Assembly (NCBI GenBank): GCA_025997715.1
Contig: BNUY01000066.1
Coordinates: 1 to 15,986, forward strand
Reading direction: 5' to 3'
DNA length: 15,986 nucleotides
Source of the DNA: Spirochaetia bacterium
GTDB lineage: Bacteria; Spirochaetota; Spirochaetia; Treponematales; Breznakiellaceae
Part shown: in pieces, positions 1 through 7,743 of the stretch
Layout of the letters: the number at the start of each line of letters is the position of its first letter
How positions within the stretch are numbered: the stretch's first letter is position 1
Notes under the pieces: generated by a model
The model's input: the letters and a program-made list of their open reading frames with translations, nothing else
The model's database searches: none
Told to the model about the DNA's origin: nothing
Translations under genes and position numbers: made by a program

Positions 1-1
1 C

Positions 2-931
2 GGGAATATTGAAACTAAACTGGGGTCAAGCGCCCTCTCCGCCGCCGAACGCCGGGAATCATATATCAGGCTGGCCCAACTACAGCGGCTTTCGGGGAAC
101 GTCGATGTTTCGGCCCGGGCATGGCGGGAGGCGGGTCTCTCTGATCCGGCAAACCGGGACGACCGGTGTTTTCTGGAAAGCGCCCTCTGCTACGTGACCC
201 TGGGGGAATTTGACGCCGCCGCCGATGCCCTTCGGGGTATTCTTGCGGGGGGCAGGGATACAGCCGCCGTTCGGGACGCCCACTACATCGCCGCTCTTAT
301 AGAGGTGTTCCGCAAAGGCAGTCCCGGCGCTTTATACACCCTGCTGGGAAAACCTGAATTTCATGATTACCGTCCGGCTATCTACTATACCTTCTGGCGG
401 CTATTCGGTGACGGGGCCTATAAAGCACAGATACTGTCGGAATTCCCCAAGAGTCCCGAAGCGGGTATCCTCCAGGGTGAAACGGCCCTGGCCGCAAACA
501 GCAATGCTGCCGACAGCACGGTTGCCGGCGTCCGGGTATCCGCGCTTAACCGACCCCTCTGGTTTTTCTACCCCGGCCGCGGCAGCGTGACCATCGGCGC
601 CGCCGTCCCTGCCTCGCCGGCCGGAGGTCCCTTGGCTTTAGGCCCGACGGTTCCATCGGTACGTTCCGGCGAAACCCTGCCGACAGCCGCCGCCGCAGCA
701 GCATCCGCATCAGCCGGGCCAAGGGCTTTACAGACCGGCATTTTCAACCGGGAAGAAAACGCCCGGGCTATGGCGGCCAGGCTTGTGTCCCGGGGCTTTG
801 CCGCAGAGGTCAGCCAAAAGCCGGTAAACGGCGTTACCCATTGGACGGTAAATATTCCCGCGGGGGAGAATGCCAACCAGACCATGCTCGCTCTGAAAGA
901 CGCGGGGTTTGAGTCCTTCCCGGTGTTTTAG
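2..931 (+). CDS. TPR-like / SPOR-domain envelope protein, 5' end outside window
   Basis: The reading frame is open from base 2 with no stop, so the gene starts before the window; a GTG at 194 lies inside it and should not be taken as the start. The first ~150 visible residues are helical with alternating small and aromatic residues and phrases such as LGEFDAAADALRGIL, which resemble tetratricopeptide repeats. A low-complexity Ala/Pro/Gly linker follows (about bases 590-720). The last ~70 residues fit a SPOR domain: LQTGIFNREENARAMAARL, then RGFAAEV and HWTVNIPAG. SPOR domains bind denuded peptidoglycan glycan strands, so a periplasmic or outer-envelope protein involved in cell wall work or septation is the likely role. 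It ends 3 bases before the convergent ATPase gene, with no clear terminator between them. The signal peptide, if any, is outside the window. Confidence 0.8.
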   Translation, partial: GNIETKLGSSALSAAERRESYIRLAQLQRLSGNVDVSARAWREAGLSDPANRDDRCFLESALCYVTLGEFDAAADALRGILAGGRDTAAVRDAHYIAALIEVFRKGSPGALYTLLGKPEFHDYRPAIYYTFWRLFGDGAYKAQILSEFPKSPEAGILQGETALAANSNAADSTVAGVRVSALNRPLWFFYPGRGSVTIGAAVPASPAGGPLALGPTVPSVRSGETLPTAAAAAASASAGPRALQTGIFNREENARAMAARLVSRGFAAEVSQKPVNGVTHWTVNIPAGENANQTMLALKDAGFESFPVF

Positions 932-934
932 CCC

Positions 935-2215
935 TTACGGTCCCAGGCAGTCGATGGGAACCACATAGACTCCGTCATCCCTCCGGCAGGAAAATCCGCC
1001 CAGGCCGTTTATGACCGCCAGAAACGCTGCGGGGGGGATATCGTTTTTTATCATTGTTTTGTTAAGCTTTAACAGATTTGTTGCAGCCGTATCGGTTTGA
1101 TGGGCTCCCAGCTTGATTTCCAGGGCGGCCCACCGGCCATCCGCAAGCTCCAGAATCACATCCGCTTCAAGATCCGATTCATCCCGGTAATGGTATACCG
1201 AAGCTCCAACCGATTCCGCATAAACCAGGATATCCCGCAGGCACAATCCTTCAAATAAAAATCCCAGGGTGTTTAGATCTTTTTTGAATTTCTCCGGTGT
1301 CGCGCCGATGGCGGCGGCGGCGAGGGACGGGTCCGCCAGGAGCCGTTTGGGGCTTACCCGTAAACGCTTGGAGGAACGGAGGCCCGGCGCCCATCCGGGT
1401 ATTTCTTCAAGTACATAAAGGGTTTTAAGCAGGGTTAAATACCGGGATACCGTATTGCGGTTAATACCGGTTTCCTCGTGATCATCTGCGTCAATATCCT
1501 TTTGCAGGGTCTTATTGCTGACCAGGGTGGCGTTATTGCGGGCCAGGGAGCGTAATGCGGCCATGACCTTTGACCGGTTACGGTGAATGCCGTCAACACT
1601 GGAAACTTCACTGTCCGCGATACGTTCAAGGTATTGCTGCGGAACTTCGGAGGAGAAGCGGTCGCTTCCCGCCAGGACAGGCCAGCCGCCCCGCAGGATA
1701 CAGCCGATAATGCGATCCAGGGTCAGGGAAGATTTTTGGGGACCGGTTGCTTCCCCCGAAAAAAGGCTCTTCAAAGATACGGTCCCGGAGGACTCCCCGG
1801 ACTCATACAGGGACATGGTCCGCATCCGTATCCGGGCTATTCTGCCGACGCCGCTATGTACGTAGGATTCCCGCGGCGGCGTGGCGGACCCGGTTAAGAT
1901 GAACCGGCCCTTTGAGCGATCCCGATCTACCGTAAAGCGGACGGCATCCCATATCCCCGGTACTTCCTGCCATTCGTCGATCACCAATGGCGGTTCACCG
2001 TCCAGTATCAAAGACGGGTCCAGCCGCGCCATTTCCCGGTTTCGAAAATTTCCCGCCGGATCGGCGATAAAGAACGCGCTGTTGCCGTGGTTCAGGGCGG
2101 TCCAGGTTTTACCGCACCATTTGGGGCCTTCAATTGCCACGGCGCCGAATTCCGTCAGTAAATCCGCCGTTTTTGGGTCTATGAGCCGTGGTTTATACCC
2201 TTTTTCTGTCAGCAT
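935..2215 (-). CDS. AAA-type ATPase of the COG1373 / DUF4143 family
   Basis: About 426 residues, the usual size for this family. Walker A is GPKWCGKT at residues ~30-37, Walker B is PPLVIDEW at ~75-82, and an ILTGSAT sensor segment follows near 105. A winged-helix-like middle (NRNTVSRYLTLLKTLYVLEEIPGW, ~235-260) leads to the C-terminal DUF4143 region, where DLEADVILEL...WAALEIKLG resembles a PD-(D/E)xK nuclease core. The family is common in bacteria and archaea, often in accessory DNA; its biochemical role is not settled. ATG at 2215 is chosen, with a GTG directly before it at 2218 as an equal alternative; AAGGG lies about 9 bases upstream. It follows the phosphodiesterase gene on the same strand after about 60 bases but seems to have its own promoter. 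The family call is firm; the function is not. Confidence 0.88.
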   Translation of the reverse strand: MLTEKGYKPRLIDPKTADLLTEFGAVAIEGPKWCGKTWTALNHGNSAFFIADPAGNFRNREMARLDPSLILDGEPPLVIDEWQEVPGIWDAVRFTVDRDRSKGRFILTGSATPPRESYVHSGVGRIARIRMRTMSLYESGESSGTVSLKSLFSGEATGPQKSSLTLDRIIGCILRGGWPVLAGSDRFSSEVPQQYLERIADSEVSSVDGIHRNRSKVMAALRSLARNNATLVSNKTLQKDIDADDHEETGINRNTVSRYLTLLKTLYVLEEIPGWAPGLRSSKRLRVSPKRLLADPSLAAAAIGATPEKFKKDLNTLGFLFEGLCLRDILVYAESVGASVYHYRDESDLEADVILELADGRWAALEIKLGAHQTDTAATNLLKLNKTMIKNDIPPAAFLAVINGLGGFSCRRDDGVYVVPIDCLGP

Positions 2216-2227
2216 CACCCTATTCCC

Positions 2228-2276
2228 TTTATAACGTGCAAAATACAGGTTTTATAACAGGCAAAATACAGGTTTT
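2228..2276. repeat. 23-bp direct repeats covering the ATPase promoter
   Basis: Two adjacent 23-bp units (2228-2250 and 2251-2273) differ only at the two bases after TTTATAAC (GT versus AG); each holds the core GCAAAATACAGGTTTT. A degenerate third start, TTTTCAACGTGCA, follows from 2274. The repeats sit between the phosphodiesterase stop and the ATPase start and overlap the predicted promoter. They could be binding sites for a regulator or simply a slipped-strand duplication. Confidence 0.75.
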
Positions 2277-2280
2277 TCAA
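2252..2280 (-). promoter_or_regulatory. Predicted sigma-70-type promoter of the ATPase gene
   Basis: On the minus strand TTGAAA (bases 2275-2280) is followed after 17 bases by TTATAA (2252-2257). The -35 box overlaps the stop codon of the upstream phosphodiesterase gene. The predicted transcript start is near 2245, about 30 bases before the ATPase start. Prediction from consensus only. Confidence 0.45.
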
Positions 2281-3059
2281 CGTGCACTTTTCAGAGATTT
2301 TAACAGGCTTTTTTCGAAGTAGTCAAGCCGTTCGATACCCATGTCCTGGGGCCGGTTGGTGATGATCCCCTCACAGCCCATGTCCAGCATACGCCGGGCG
2401 GTGACGGGATCGTCCAGAACCCAGGGCACCAGGGGGCGGCCTTCCCCGCAGGCTATACGGCGATAGGAACGGGGGCTAACCTGGGTATAAACCGGTTTAA
2501 CATAGTCACAGGAGGCGAGAAAACGGCCCAGGCCATAACGGAGAATGAAGGGGACCTCGGAATCGGCGCTCCATATGATGGCGGCGGAACATTGGGGGCA
2601 GAGCCGTTTAAAAGCGGCAAGGCAGAAGGGGTTAAAGGAGGAGACGGTCACCGCATTTTTGGTCCGGTCCCCAAAACTCCTCAGTGTTTCCGCCACCGGA
2701 CCAGGCAGCGGGTCGTTTCTGATTTTCCGGCTTTTCAGTTCTATATCGATATATATGCCGGGGCAAAATTCTTCCAGAACATCCTCCAAAAGAGGCGGGC
2801 GCTCCCCGGAACCCACATCAATGCGGCGAATTTCCGCTAAGGTGAGTTCCCCTATGTCCCGGCCGTTTAAGGTATCATCGTGGGCCACCACCAGTTCCCC
2901 GGTTGCGCAGACATGGACATCCAGTTCAAGCCCCGGCGCGCCCAGGTCACGGGCCAGGCGGAAAGCAACCATGGTGTTTTCCGGGGCCAGGGAGGAACAG
3001 CCCCGGTGGGCAAAGACCAGGGGACGCGGCCTGTCGGGAAGCAGGGGGATACGGGTCAT
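2277..3059 (-). CDS. Glycerophosphodiester phosphodiesterase
   Basis: 260 residues, matching the small cytoplasmic UgpQ-like class. It is predicted to hydrolyse glycerophosphodiesters to sn-glycerol 3-phosphate and an alcohol, a step in phospholipid salvage. The family signature is complete: FAHRG at residues 16-20 (H18, R19), APENT at 25-29, LELDVH at 44-49 (E45 and D47, metal ligands) and VAHDDTL at 58-64 (catalytic H60). The C-terminus has CEGIITNRPQDMG, like the usual IITDRP end. No signal peptide or membrane segment is seen. The ATG lies 2 bases after the stop of the coiled-coil gene upstream, with only a weak GATGGG as ribosome site, so the two are probably translated in tandem. Confidence 0.93.
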   Translation of the reverse strand: MTRIPLLPDRPRPLVFAHRGCSSLAPENTMVAFRLARDLGAPGLELDVHVCATGELVVAHDDTLNGRDIGELTLAEIRRIDVGSGERPPLLEDVLEEFCPGIYIDIELKSRKIRNDPLPGPVAETLRSFGDRTKNAVTVSSFNPFCLAAFKRLCPQCSAAIIWSADSEVPFILRYGLGRFLASCDYVKPVYTQVSPRSYRRIACGEGRPLVPWVLDDPVTARRMLDMGCEGIITNRPQDMGIERLDYFEKSLLKSLKSAR

Positions 3060-3061
3060 TA

Positions 3062-3526
3062 TTACCCATCTGTTTTAAGCTTAGCCTTTAGGGCTTCCAG
3101 AGCGGCATCGGCTTCTGCCGCCGCAAATTGGCGTTCAAGCTCCGGCGTCTTTTCCTCCCCCGGTGTATGGCCCAGGGCAAGCAGCAGTTCCTGTTCAAGC
3201 AGGTCCGGATCAATGCTCCGCTCCCTGGCCGCCAAACCGGAGAGCTGGCCCCTCATGCGTTGAATTTGGGCTTTTAACGTTGCAATTTCCGCTTCTATAG
3301 CGTCCCGTTCTGCCCGTATCCTGTCCGCCTCACCTCGGGCCGCTGCGGCCAGGTCCTCTGCGCCCCTGGATGCGGCCAGGTTAAGCCGGGCGAGCCATTT
3401 TTCATGCTCCCCCTTCAGTGTTCCGTACTTTTTCTCCGTAAGTTTTAACGTGGTGATATAATGGAAGATATATTCTTTAGCGTCCGCAGCGCCCATGCCG
3501 CTGAGGTCTTCCGGAAGCTGTTCCAT
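3062..3526 (-). CDS. Hypothetical coiled-coil protein
   Basis: About 154 residues from ATG 3526; a TTG at 3553 would add nine residues. No known domain is recognised. Residues ~35-110 are a long charged helix rich in Ala, Glu, Arg and Leu (for example RGEADRIRAERDAIEAEIATLKAQ), a classic coiled-coil. A short break (DPDLLEQELLLALGHTPGEE) and a second charged helix end the protein. No signal peptide is present, so it should be cytoplasmic. It is the first gene of a probable two-gene unit with the phosphodiesterase (2 bases apart) and diverges from the OmpA-domain gene. Neither start has a Shine-Dalgarno sequence; a TATTAT lies just upstream on this strand, so a very short leader is possible. 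A structural or scaffold role is plausible but unproven. Confidence 0.72.
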   Translation of the reverse strand: MEQLPEDLSGMGAADAKEYIFHYITTLKLTEKKYGTLKGEHEKWLARLNLAASRGAEDLAAAARGEADRIRAERDAIEAEIATLKAQIQRMRGQLSGLAARERSIDPDLLEQELLLALGHTPGEEKTPELERQFAAAEADAALEALKAKLKTDG

Positions 3527-3536
3527 AGCAGAATTG

Positions 3537-3543
3537 TATAATA
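3537..3543. promoter_or_regulatory. Overlapping divergent -10 boxes
   Basis: TATAAT at 3537-3542 reads towards the OmpA-domain gene, and the overlapping TATTAT (3538-3543 on the minus strand) reads towards the coiled-coil gene. No good -35 box is seen for either. The predicted transcript starts would lie near 3549 (plus) and 3531 (minus), which leaves very short leaders. Weak prediction based on position and the -10 match. Confidence 0.3.
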
Positions 3544-3573
3544 TTTCCGGCAAAATTGACAGATACTATAACT

Positions 3574-4749
3574 ATGTGGATACTCACCGCGATTCTTCTT
3601 CTCATCCCCCCTTTTCCGGCTTTTTCGCAGGATGGAGCGGTACGCTTGTTCCGGGAAGTTCAGGGCCCCTATTCTATCGTTGAGAAGTCCGATTGGTCCC
3701 GTTACGACAATGGGAAGTATACCGGGCATGTATACCGGGAAGTCCGAGCCTCCATTATACCCCAGGCGATGCAGCAATACCGGGGCAACTTCTTTGTTAT
3801 GGAGGAGACCCTCCGGGATATGCGGCAAAGCGCCCGGGCGGTGGATGAGGTAATCCCCGTTAGCTTCCGCATTGACGGGGAAAGGGTTGCCATTGATCCG
3901 CCGGGTGATGACCGCGGCTTCCCTTCGCTCAGGAATTTTCCGGCTATTCCCGCCGATGCGATCAAGCCCGGCTCAAAATGGACCGCCAAGGGGAAACGCG
4001 CGGTGGACCCCCTGAATGAGGGAAAGCCCGTGGTGATACCCCTGGTTGCCGAATATGAATACCGGGGGATCGAGGACTACCGGAACATCCCGGTACACCG
4101 GATTGTTGCAAAATACGCGTCACGGTCCGAAGGGCAGGGGGAAGCGTTTCAGGTTCAGGGCACCCATAATGTGGACATCCTGCTCCGGGTTTCCGATGGC
4201 ATCCCCCTCCTGATGCGGGATACCCTGGACGAAACCTATTCCTGGCACAATGGTTCCACGATCCGTTTCCGGGGCTTCACGCTGACCTTCGGCGACGGGC
4301 TTGTCCCACTGGACAGGGAAGCGTTTATTACCAGGACTAAGAAGTCCACCGATCCCGGCATAGATAAAATCGCTGAGTCCGGCATTGATCTTGCCGCCGT
4401 CCCGGAAGGGGTTAAGCTAACCGTTAAGGATATCCGTTTTGAGCCGGACTCGGATCAAATGCTTGCCGCCGAACGTCCCCGGCTGGACATGATAGCCCGT
4501 GTATTAAAAGAAACCCCGGACCGGACCTTCCTGGTAGAAGGACATACCGCCGCAATAGGAAGGCCCACCGGTGAAATGGAGCTATCGGTACAGCGGGCTA
4601 AGGGGATGGTAGACGAACTGGTAAGCCGGGGAATTCCGGCGGAAAGGTTTATCTATAAGGGCTGGGGCGGGACGCGGCCCTTGGGGGATAATACAAGCGA
4701 TGAGGGCCGCAGAATTAACCGGCGGGTAGAGATTACCATCCTGGAATAA
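3574..4749 (+). CDS. Exported OmpA-domain protein
   Basis: 391 residues from ATG 3574; an in-frame TTG at 3556 would add six. Residues 1-18 look like a signal peptide (hydrophobic ILTAILLLIPPF, cleavage after AFS, mature end QDG). There is no cysteine at the cleavage site, so it is probably not a lipoprotein. Residues ~20-280 are an uncharacterised beta-rich region. From ~285 an OmpA C-terminal domain runs to the end: DIRFEPDSD, FLVEGHTA, LSVQRAKGMVDELVSRGI, then GWGGTRP and the peptidoglycan-binding segment DEGRRINRRVEITI. It probably tethers the envelope to peptidoglycan. No Shine-Dalgarno sequence is seen before either start. It converges on the vapC-like gene with a 10-base gap. Confidence 0.87.
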   Translation: MWILTAILLLIPPFPAFSQDGAVRLFREVQGPYSIVEKSDWSRYDNGKYTGHVYREVRASIIPQAMQQYRGNFFVMEETLRDMRQSARAVDEVIPVSFRIDGERVAIDPPGDDRGFPSLRNFPAIPADAIKPGSKWTAKGKRAVDPLNEGKPVVIPLVAEYEYRGIEDYRNIPVHRIVAKYASRSEGQGEAFQVQGTHNVDILLRVSDGIPLLMRDTLDETYSWHNGSTIRFRGFTLTFGDGLVPLDREAFITRTKKSTDPGIDKIAESGIDLAAVPEGVKLTVKDIRFEPDSDQMLAAERPRLDMIARVLKETPDRTFLVEGHTAAIGRPTGEMELSVQRAKGMVDELVSRGIPAERFIYKGWGGTRPLGDNTSDEGRRINRRVEITILE

Positions 4750-4759
4750 ACATGGGGAC

Positions 4760-5164
4760 CTATGCTGCCCAGTTTGTCAGTCGCAGTCCGTCAATATTTT
4801 TAAAGTGGTCCGTGTTGTTTGTTACCAGGGGGTATCCATGCTGAATACAGGATGCGGCAATGAGTATATCGGCGTCCTCTAATAATGCCCCTTTCTTTCT
4901 GAGGCCGGCATAGATTGCGGCGGCTATTTCACCGGTTTCTCTATCCATGGTGCCAAATTCAGACATTTTGCAAAGCTGATCAAAGGTTACCGACTTTTTT
5001 GGCGCGGATTTTGCTAACAGGCCCCGTCTTATTTCATAATAAACAACCGTAGGAATGATAAGCTGGTTCCCTTCGTAGAGAAACAAATGAATTTTACCCC
5101 GTATCATTTTGTCATTCGCCATATAGTAGGAAATAATATTGGTGTCCAAGGCATAGGTACTCAT
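4760..5164 (-). CDS. VapC-like PIN-domain toxin ribonuclease
   Basis: 134 residues, the normal PIN toxin length. The acidic site is intact: D7 in ALDTN, E44 in YYEIRRGL, D97/D99 in LLEDADILIAA, and D118 in TNNTDHF. Such proteins are Mg-dependent RNases that cleave specific RNAs (for example initiator tRNA or 23S rRNA in studied members) and are held inactive by a cognate antitoxin. Its ATG overlaps the stop of the upstream antitoxin gene by ATGA, the typical antitoxin-first layout with translational coupling. It appears complete and potentially active. The RNA target cannot be told from sequence. Confidence 0.92.
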   Translation of the reverse strand: MSTYALDTNIISYYMANDKMIRGKIHLFLYEGNQLIIPTVVYYEIRRGLLAKSAPKKSVTFDQLCKMSEFGTMDRETGEIAAAIYAGLRKKGALLEDADILIAASCIQHGYPLVTNNTDHFKNIDGLRLTNWAA

Positions 5165-5424
5165 ATTTCAACCTCGCGGTAGAGCTTGGCACGGGGAAAT
5201 TCGGGAACTTCTTCATCCATGCTTTCATCAAGGAGCCGTTCGAGTTCGTCTAAGTCTTTTCTTCTGCGCACAAGTTCAGCCGGGCTCATCTTGTTGCCGT
5301 TCGCCGATTCTTCCCGGTCCTCATCAAGAATGGTTACGATTGCTTTCTTCCGCTCCGGTATGCGTACCGGCTCATCGGTAACAAAACGGTCACCTTCAAA
5401 GTAGCCCTGAACGGTCAATAACAT
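5161..5424 (-). CDS. Antitoxin of the VapC-like toxin (AF2212/DUF104-like N-terminus)
   Basis: 87 residues. The N-terminal ~35 residues (MLLTVQGYFEGDRFVTDEP, then RKKAIVTILDE) match the pattern of AF2212-like antitoxins: a short beta unit ending in a VTI strand plus acidic residues. The rest is charged and helical (LVRRRKDLDELERLLDES), which would suit wrapping round the PIN toxin. It overlaps the toxin start by four bases. The start ATG has a G-run (GGGGG) about 6 bases upstream, and a good promoter lies 19 bases further out. The antitoxin role rests mainly on its position and the N-terminal pattern; this type may lack a DNA-binding domain, so autoregulation is uncertain. Confidence 0.8.
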   Translation of the reverse strand: MLLTVQGYFEGDRFVTDEPVRIPERKKAIVTILDEDREESANGNKMSPAELVRRRKDLDELERLLDESMDEEVPEFPRAKLYREVEI

Positions 5425-5442
5425 GGCTTGCCCCCAAAGGAG

Positions 5443-5471
5443 AGTATACCCCTAAAAGCGGAATTTGTCCA
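5443..5471 (-). promoter_or_regulatory. Predicted promoter of the toxin-antitoxin operon
   Basis: On the minus strand TGGACA (5466-5471) is followed after exactly 17 bases by TATACT (5443-5448), each 5 of 6 or close to consensus. The predicted transcript start is near 5436, a dozen bases before the antitoxin ATG at 5424. Confidence 0.6.
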
Positions 5472-5478
5472 TGGAACC

Positions 5479-5952
5479 CTAAAGGGTTCCAACCCACTCC
5501 GCAATCTGTTTTGCCACCGCCTCCCGGTCCAGCCTTGCGGGGTTTATAAAATCAATCTCAGCGGCAATGATGTTCCCCGGCAGCAGCGCCTTAAACTTAT
5601 CCATGGCCTTCCCCTTCCCACCGCCATGGCATATGAAAAGGCCCAGCATCTTCCCGCTAATCCTCGTTTGCGCAATGAAGCTCTGTAATGCCGGCGCCGG
5701 GGAACCCGCCCAGACCGGCCCGCCGATGATGATACGGTCGTAATCTTCTATTGTTACCGTATAGGGTTTGAGCTTAGGGCGTGCATGGGTAAGGACCTGC
5801 TTCCCGCCCCAGGCATACTTTGCAAAGCCGGTCCGCACCTTTTCATCTTCGGTTTTGAGTTCCAACACATCCGCATCCGTGGCTTTTTTAAGCTCCTCCG
5901 CCACCACGGCGCTGTTACCATCATAGGAAAAATAGACAATTAAGGTTTTCAT
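5479..5952 (-). CDS. Flavodoxin-family protein
   Basis: 157 residues. The N-terminus MKTLIVYFSYDGNSAVVAEEL has the FMN phosphate-binding loop (SYDGNSA, residues 9-15) after the first strand. IIIGGPVWAGSPAPALQSF (residues ~77-95) is the typical flavodoxin segment that shapes the flavin ring pocket, and GLFICHGGGKG is the following loop. It is a cytoplasmic FMN electron-transfer or oxidoreductase protein; the redox partner is unknown. The ATG at 5952 is chosen because GGAGG lies 5 bases upstream; the longer frame from 5967 would put that site inside the gene. It diverges from the ABC exporter gene with 45 bases between starts. Confidence 0.92.
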   Translation of the reverse strand: MKTLIVYFSYDGNSAVVAEELKKATDADVLELKTEDEKVRTGFAKYAWGGKQVLTHARPKLKPYTVTIEDYDRIIIGGPVWAGSPAPALQSFIAQTRISGKMLGLFICHGGGKGKAMDKFKALLPGNIIAAEIDFINPARLDREAVAKQIAEWVGTL

Positions 5953-5981
5953 AGTAGCCTCCATCACTTTTTTTATGGTAA

Positions 5982-6011
5982 ATTATAGGGAGAGTGTTTG
6001 CAAGCCGTGAA
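5982..6011 (-). promoter_or_regulatory. Predicted flavodoxin promoter
   Basis: A perfect minus-strand TATAAT (5982-5987) lies 18 bases from TTCACG (6006-6011). The predicted transcript start is near 5975, giving a ~23-base leader with the GGAGG site. The -35 region overlaps the first codons of the divergent ABC gene. Confidence 0.5.
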
Positions 6012-7743
6012 TATTGAAAAATCGCCCCTGCGTATCTTCGCCGCCTATTACCGCCCGCATTGGAAGCTCTTTGCGGCGGACATGTTCGCTGCATCCCTCA
6101 TTGCCGCGGTGGATCTGGCCTTCCCCATGATGACCAAGTACACCATTGAGCATTTCCTGCCCAATGGCCTGTACAAGTTTTTCTTCATCATGATAGCCCT
6201 GATGGTGGTAATGTACCTGCTCCGCATGTGCTTTACCTACTTTATCACCTACTGGGGGCATACGGTGGGGGTCTACCTTGAGGCGGACATGCGCCGGGAC
6301 CTTTTCAGCCACCTTCAGCAGTTGCCCTTTTCCTTTTACGATAACCACCGCACCGGCCAAATCATGTCCCGAGTAACCACCGACCTCTTTGACGTGACCG
6401 AGCTTGCCCACCACGGTCCGGAGGACCTGTTCATTTCCGTTATCACCCTGGCGGGCTCCATCATCCTGGTCTTTACCATCCGCTGGGAAATGGCCCTGGT
6501 ACTGTTAGTGTTTGTACCCTTCATGCTGTTTCACATCCTCCGCTCCCGTTCCACCATGATGAAGACCGCCCGGAAGGTGAAGGAGCGGACCGCCGAAATA
6601 AACGCCGCCTTGGAGTCAAGCATCTCCGGCGTCCGTATCGCCAAAGCCTTTACCAACGAGTCCTACGAAACCACCAAGTTCCGGGGGGGTAACGAAAACT
6701 ACAAGACCGCCCGAAAGTTTTACTACCGTTCCATGGCAAACTTTCAGAGCCGCTTAGATTTACTGCTCCACCTGCTCAACGTGCTGGTAATCGCCGCCGG
6801 GGGTTTCCTTATCATGAAAGGCAGGATGACCCTGCCGGAACTTATCGCCTGCAACCTCTTTGTGTCCGCATTCCTCCAACCCATCCGGCGGCTGCAAAGT
6901 TTTGTGGAGCAGTACACCACCGGCATGGCCGGATTCGGCCGTTTCGTAGAGATCATGCGCCTCCGAAGCGATATTACCGAGAAAGCGGGCGCGGCGGTTC
7001 TGGATAAGGTCCGGGGTGATATTGTATTCACCGATGTAAGTTTTTCCTACAACAACAATGTTACGGTGCTCTCCCATATCAACCTGTCCATCCCCGCAGG
7101 CGGCGCCATTGCTTTGGTAGGCCCCTCAGGCGGCGGCAAGACCACCCTCTGCCATCTCCTCCCCCGGTTTTACGAAATCCGCAGCGGCAGTATTACTATT
7201 GACGGCACGGACATCCGTGAGGTGACCCTGGAATCCCTGCGAAGAAACATCGGCATAGTCCAGCAGGACGTATTCCTCTTTGCCGGAACCGTCCGGGACA
7301 ACATCAAGTACGGCAGAATCGACGCCACCGATGACGAGATGATCGATGCCGCCAAACACGCCGACATCCACAACGACATCATGAAACTCCCCGATGGCTA
7401 CGACAGCCTAGTGGGCGAGCGGGGGGTCAAACTTTCCGGCGGCCAAAAACAGCGGGTCAGCATCGCCCGTATCTTCCTAAAAAACCCCCCCATCCTAATC
7501 CTGGACGAGGCCACCTCCGCCCTGGACACCTCCACGGAACTACGTATCCAGCACGCCCTGAAAGAACTGTCCCGCGGCCGCACCACCCTAGTCATCGCCC
7601 ACCGCCTCTCCACCATCCGCAACGCCGACTCCATCGCTGTGATCACCGACGACGGCATCCAGCAGCAGGGCGCCCACGAAGCCCTCCTTACCGCAGGCGG
7701 CCTCTACGCCGAATTATACGCCGCCCAGTTTGCCGCCCCTTAA
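5998..7743 (+). CDS. Half-size ABC exporter (fused membrane and ATPase domains)
   Basis: 581 residues, the usual length. Residues ~15-310 form a type 1 exporter membrane domain with several hydrophobic helices, including the family's RRDLFSHLQQLPFSFYDNHRTGQIMSR stretch (shown here in part, residues ~98-124). The ATPase domain has Walker A GPSGGGKTT (~376-384), the Q-loop in IVQQDVFLF, the signature LSGGQKQR (~478-485), Walker B ILILDEATSALD (~498-509) and the H-loop in IAHRLS (~533). It would work as a homo- or heterodimer in the inner membrane and export a lipid or drug-like substrate; the substrate is unknown and no partner half-transporter is adjacent. TTG at 5998 is chosen because AGGGAG lies 5 bases upstream; GTG at 6007 is the alternative. 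Its last 26 bases are duplicated downstream as part of a tandem repeat. Confidence 0.94.
   Translation: MQAVNIEKSPLRIFAAYYRPHWKLFAADMFAASLIAAVDLAFPMMTKYTIEHFLPNGLYKFFFIMIALMVVMYLLRMCFTYFITYWGHTVGVYLEADMRRDLFSHLQQLPFSFYDNHRTGQIMSRVTTDLFDVTELAHHGPEDLFISVITLAGSIILVFTIRWEMALVLLVFVPFMLFHILRSRSTMMKTARKVKERTAEINAALESSISGVRIAKAFTNESYETTKFRGGNENYKTARKFYYRSMANFQSRLDLLLHLLNVLVIAAGGFLIMKGRMTLPELIACNLFVSAFLQPIRRLQSFVEQYTTGMAGFGRFVEIMRLRSDITEKAGAAVLDKVRGDIVFTDVSFSYNNNVTVLSHINLSIPAGGAIALVGPSGGGKTTLCHLLPRFYEIRSGSITIDGTDIREVTLESLRRNIGIVQQDVFLFAGTVRDNIKYGRIDATDDEMIDAAKHADIHNDIMKLPDGYDSLVGERGVKLSGGQKQRVSIARIFLKNPPILILDEATSALDTSTELRIQHALKELSRGRTTLVIAHRLSTIRNADSIAVITDDGIQQQGAHEALLTAGGLYAELYAAQFAAP

Noticed and set aside
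5473..5490. Hairpin GGAACCC-TTTA-GGGTTCC at the flavodoxin stop as a terminator
   Set aside because: It is a 7-bp perfect stem but has no T-run on either side, and it overlaps the stop codon; a chance or weak mRNA structure is as likely.
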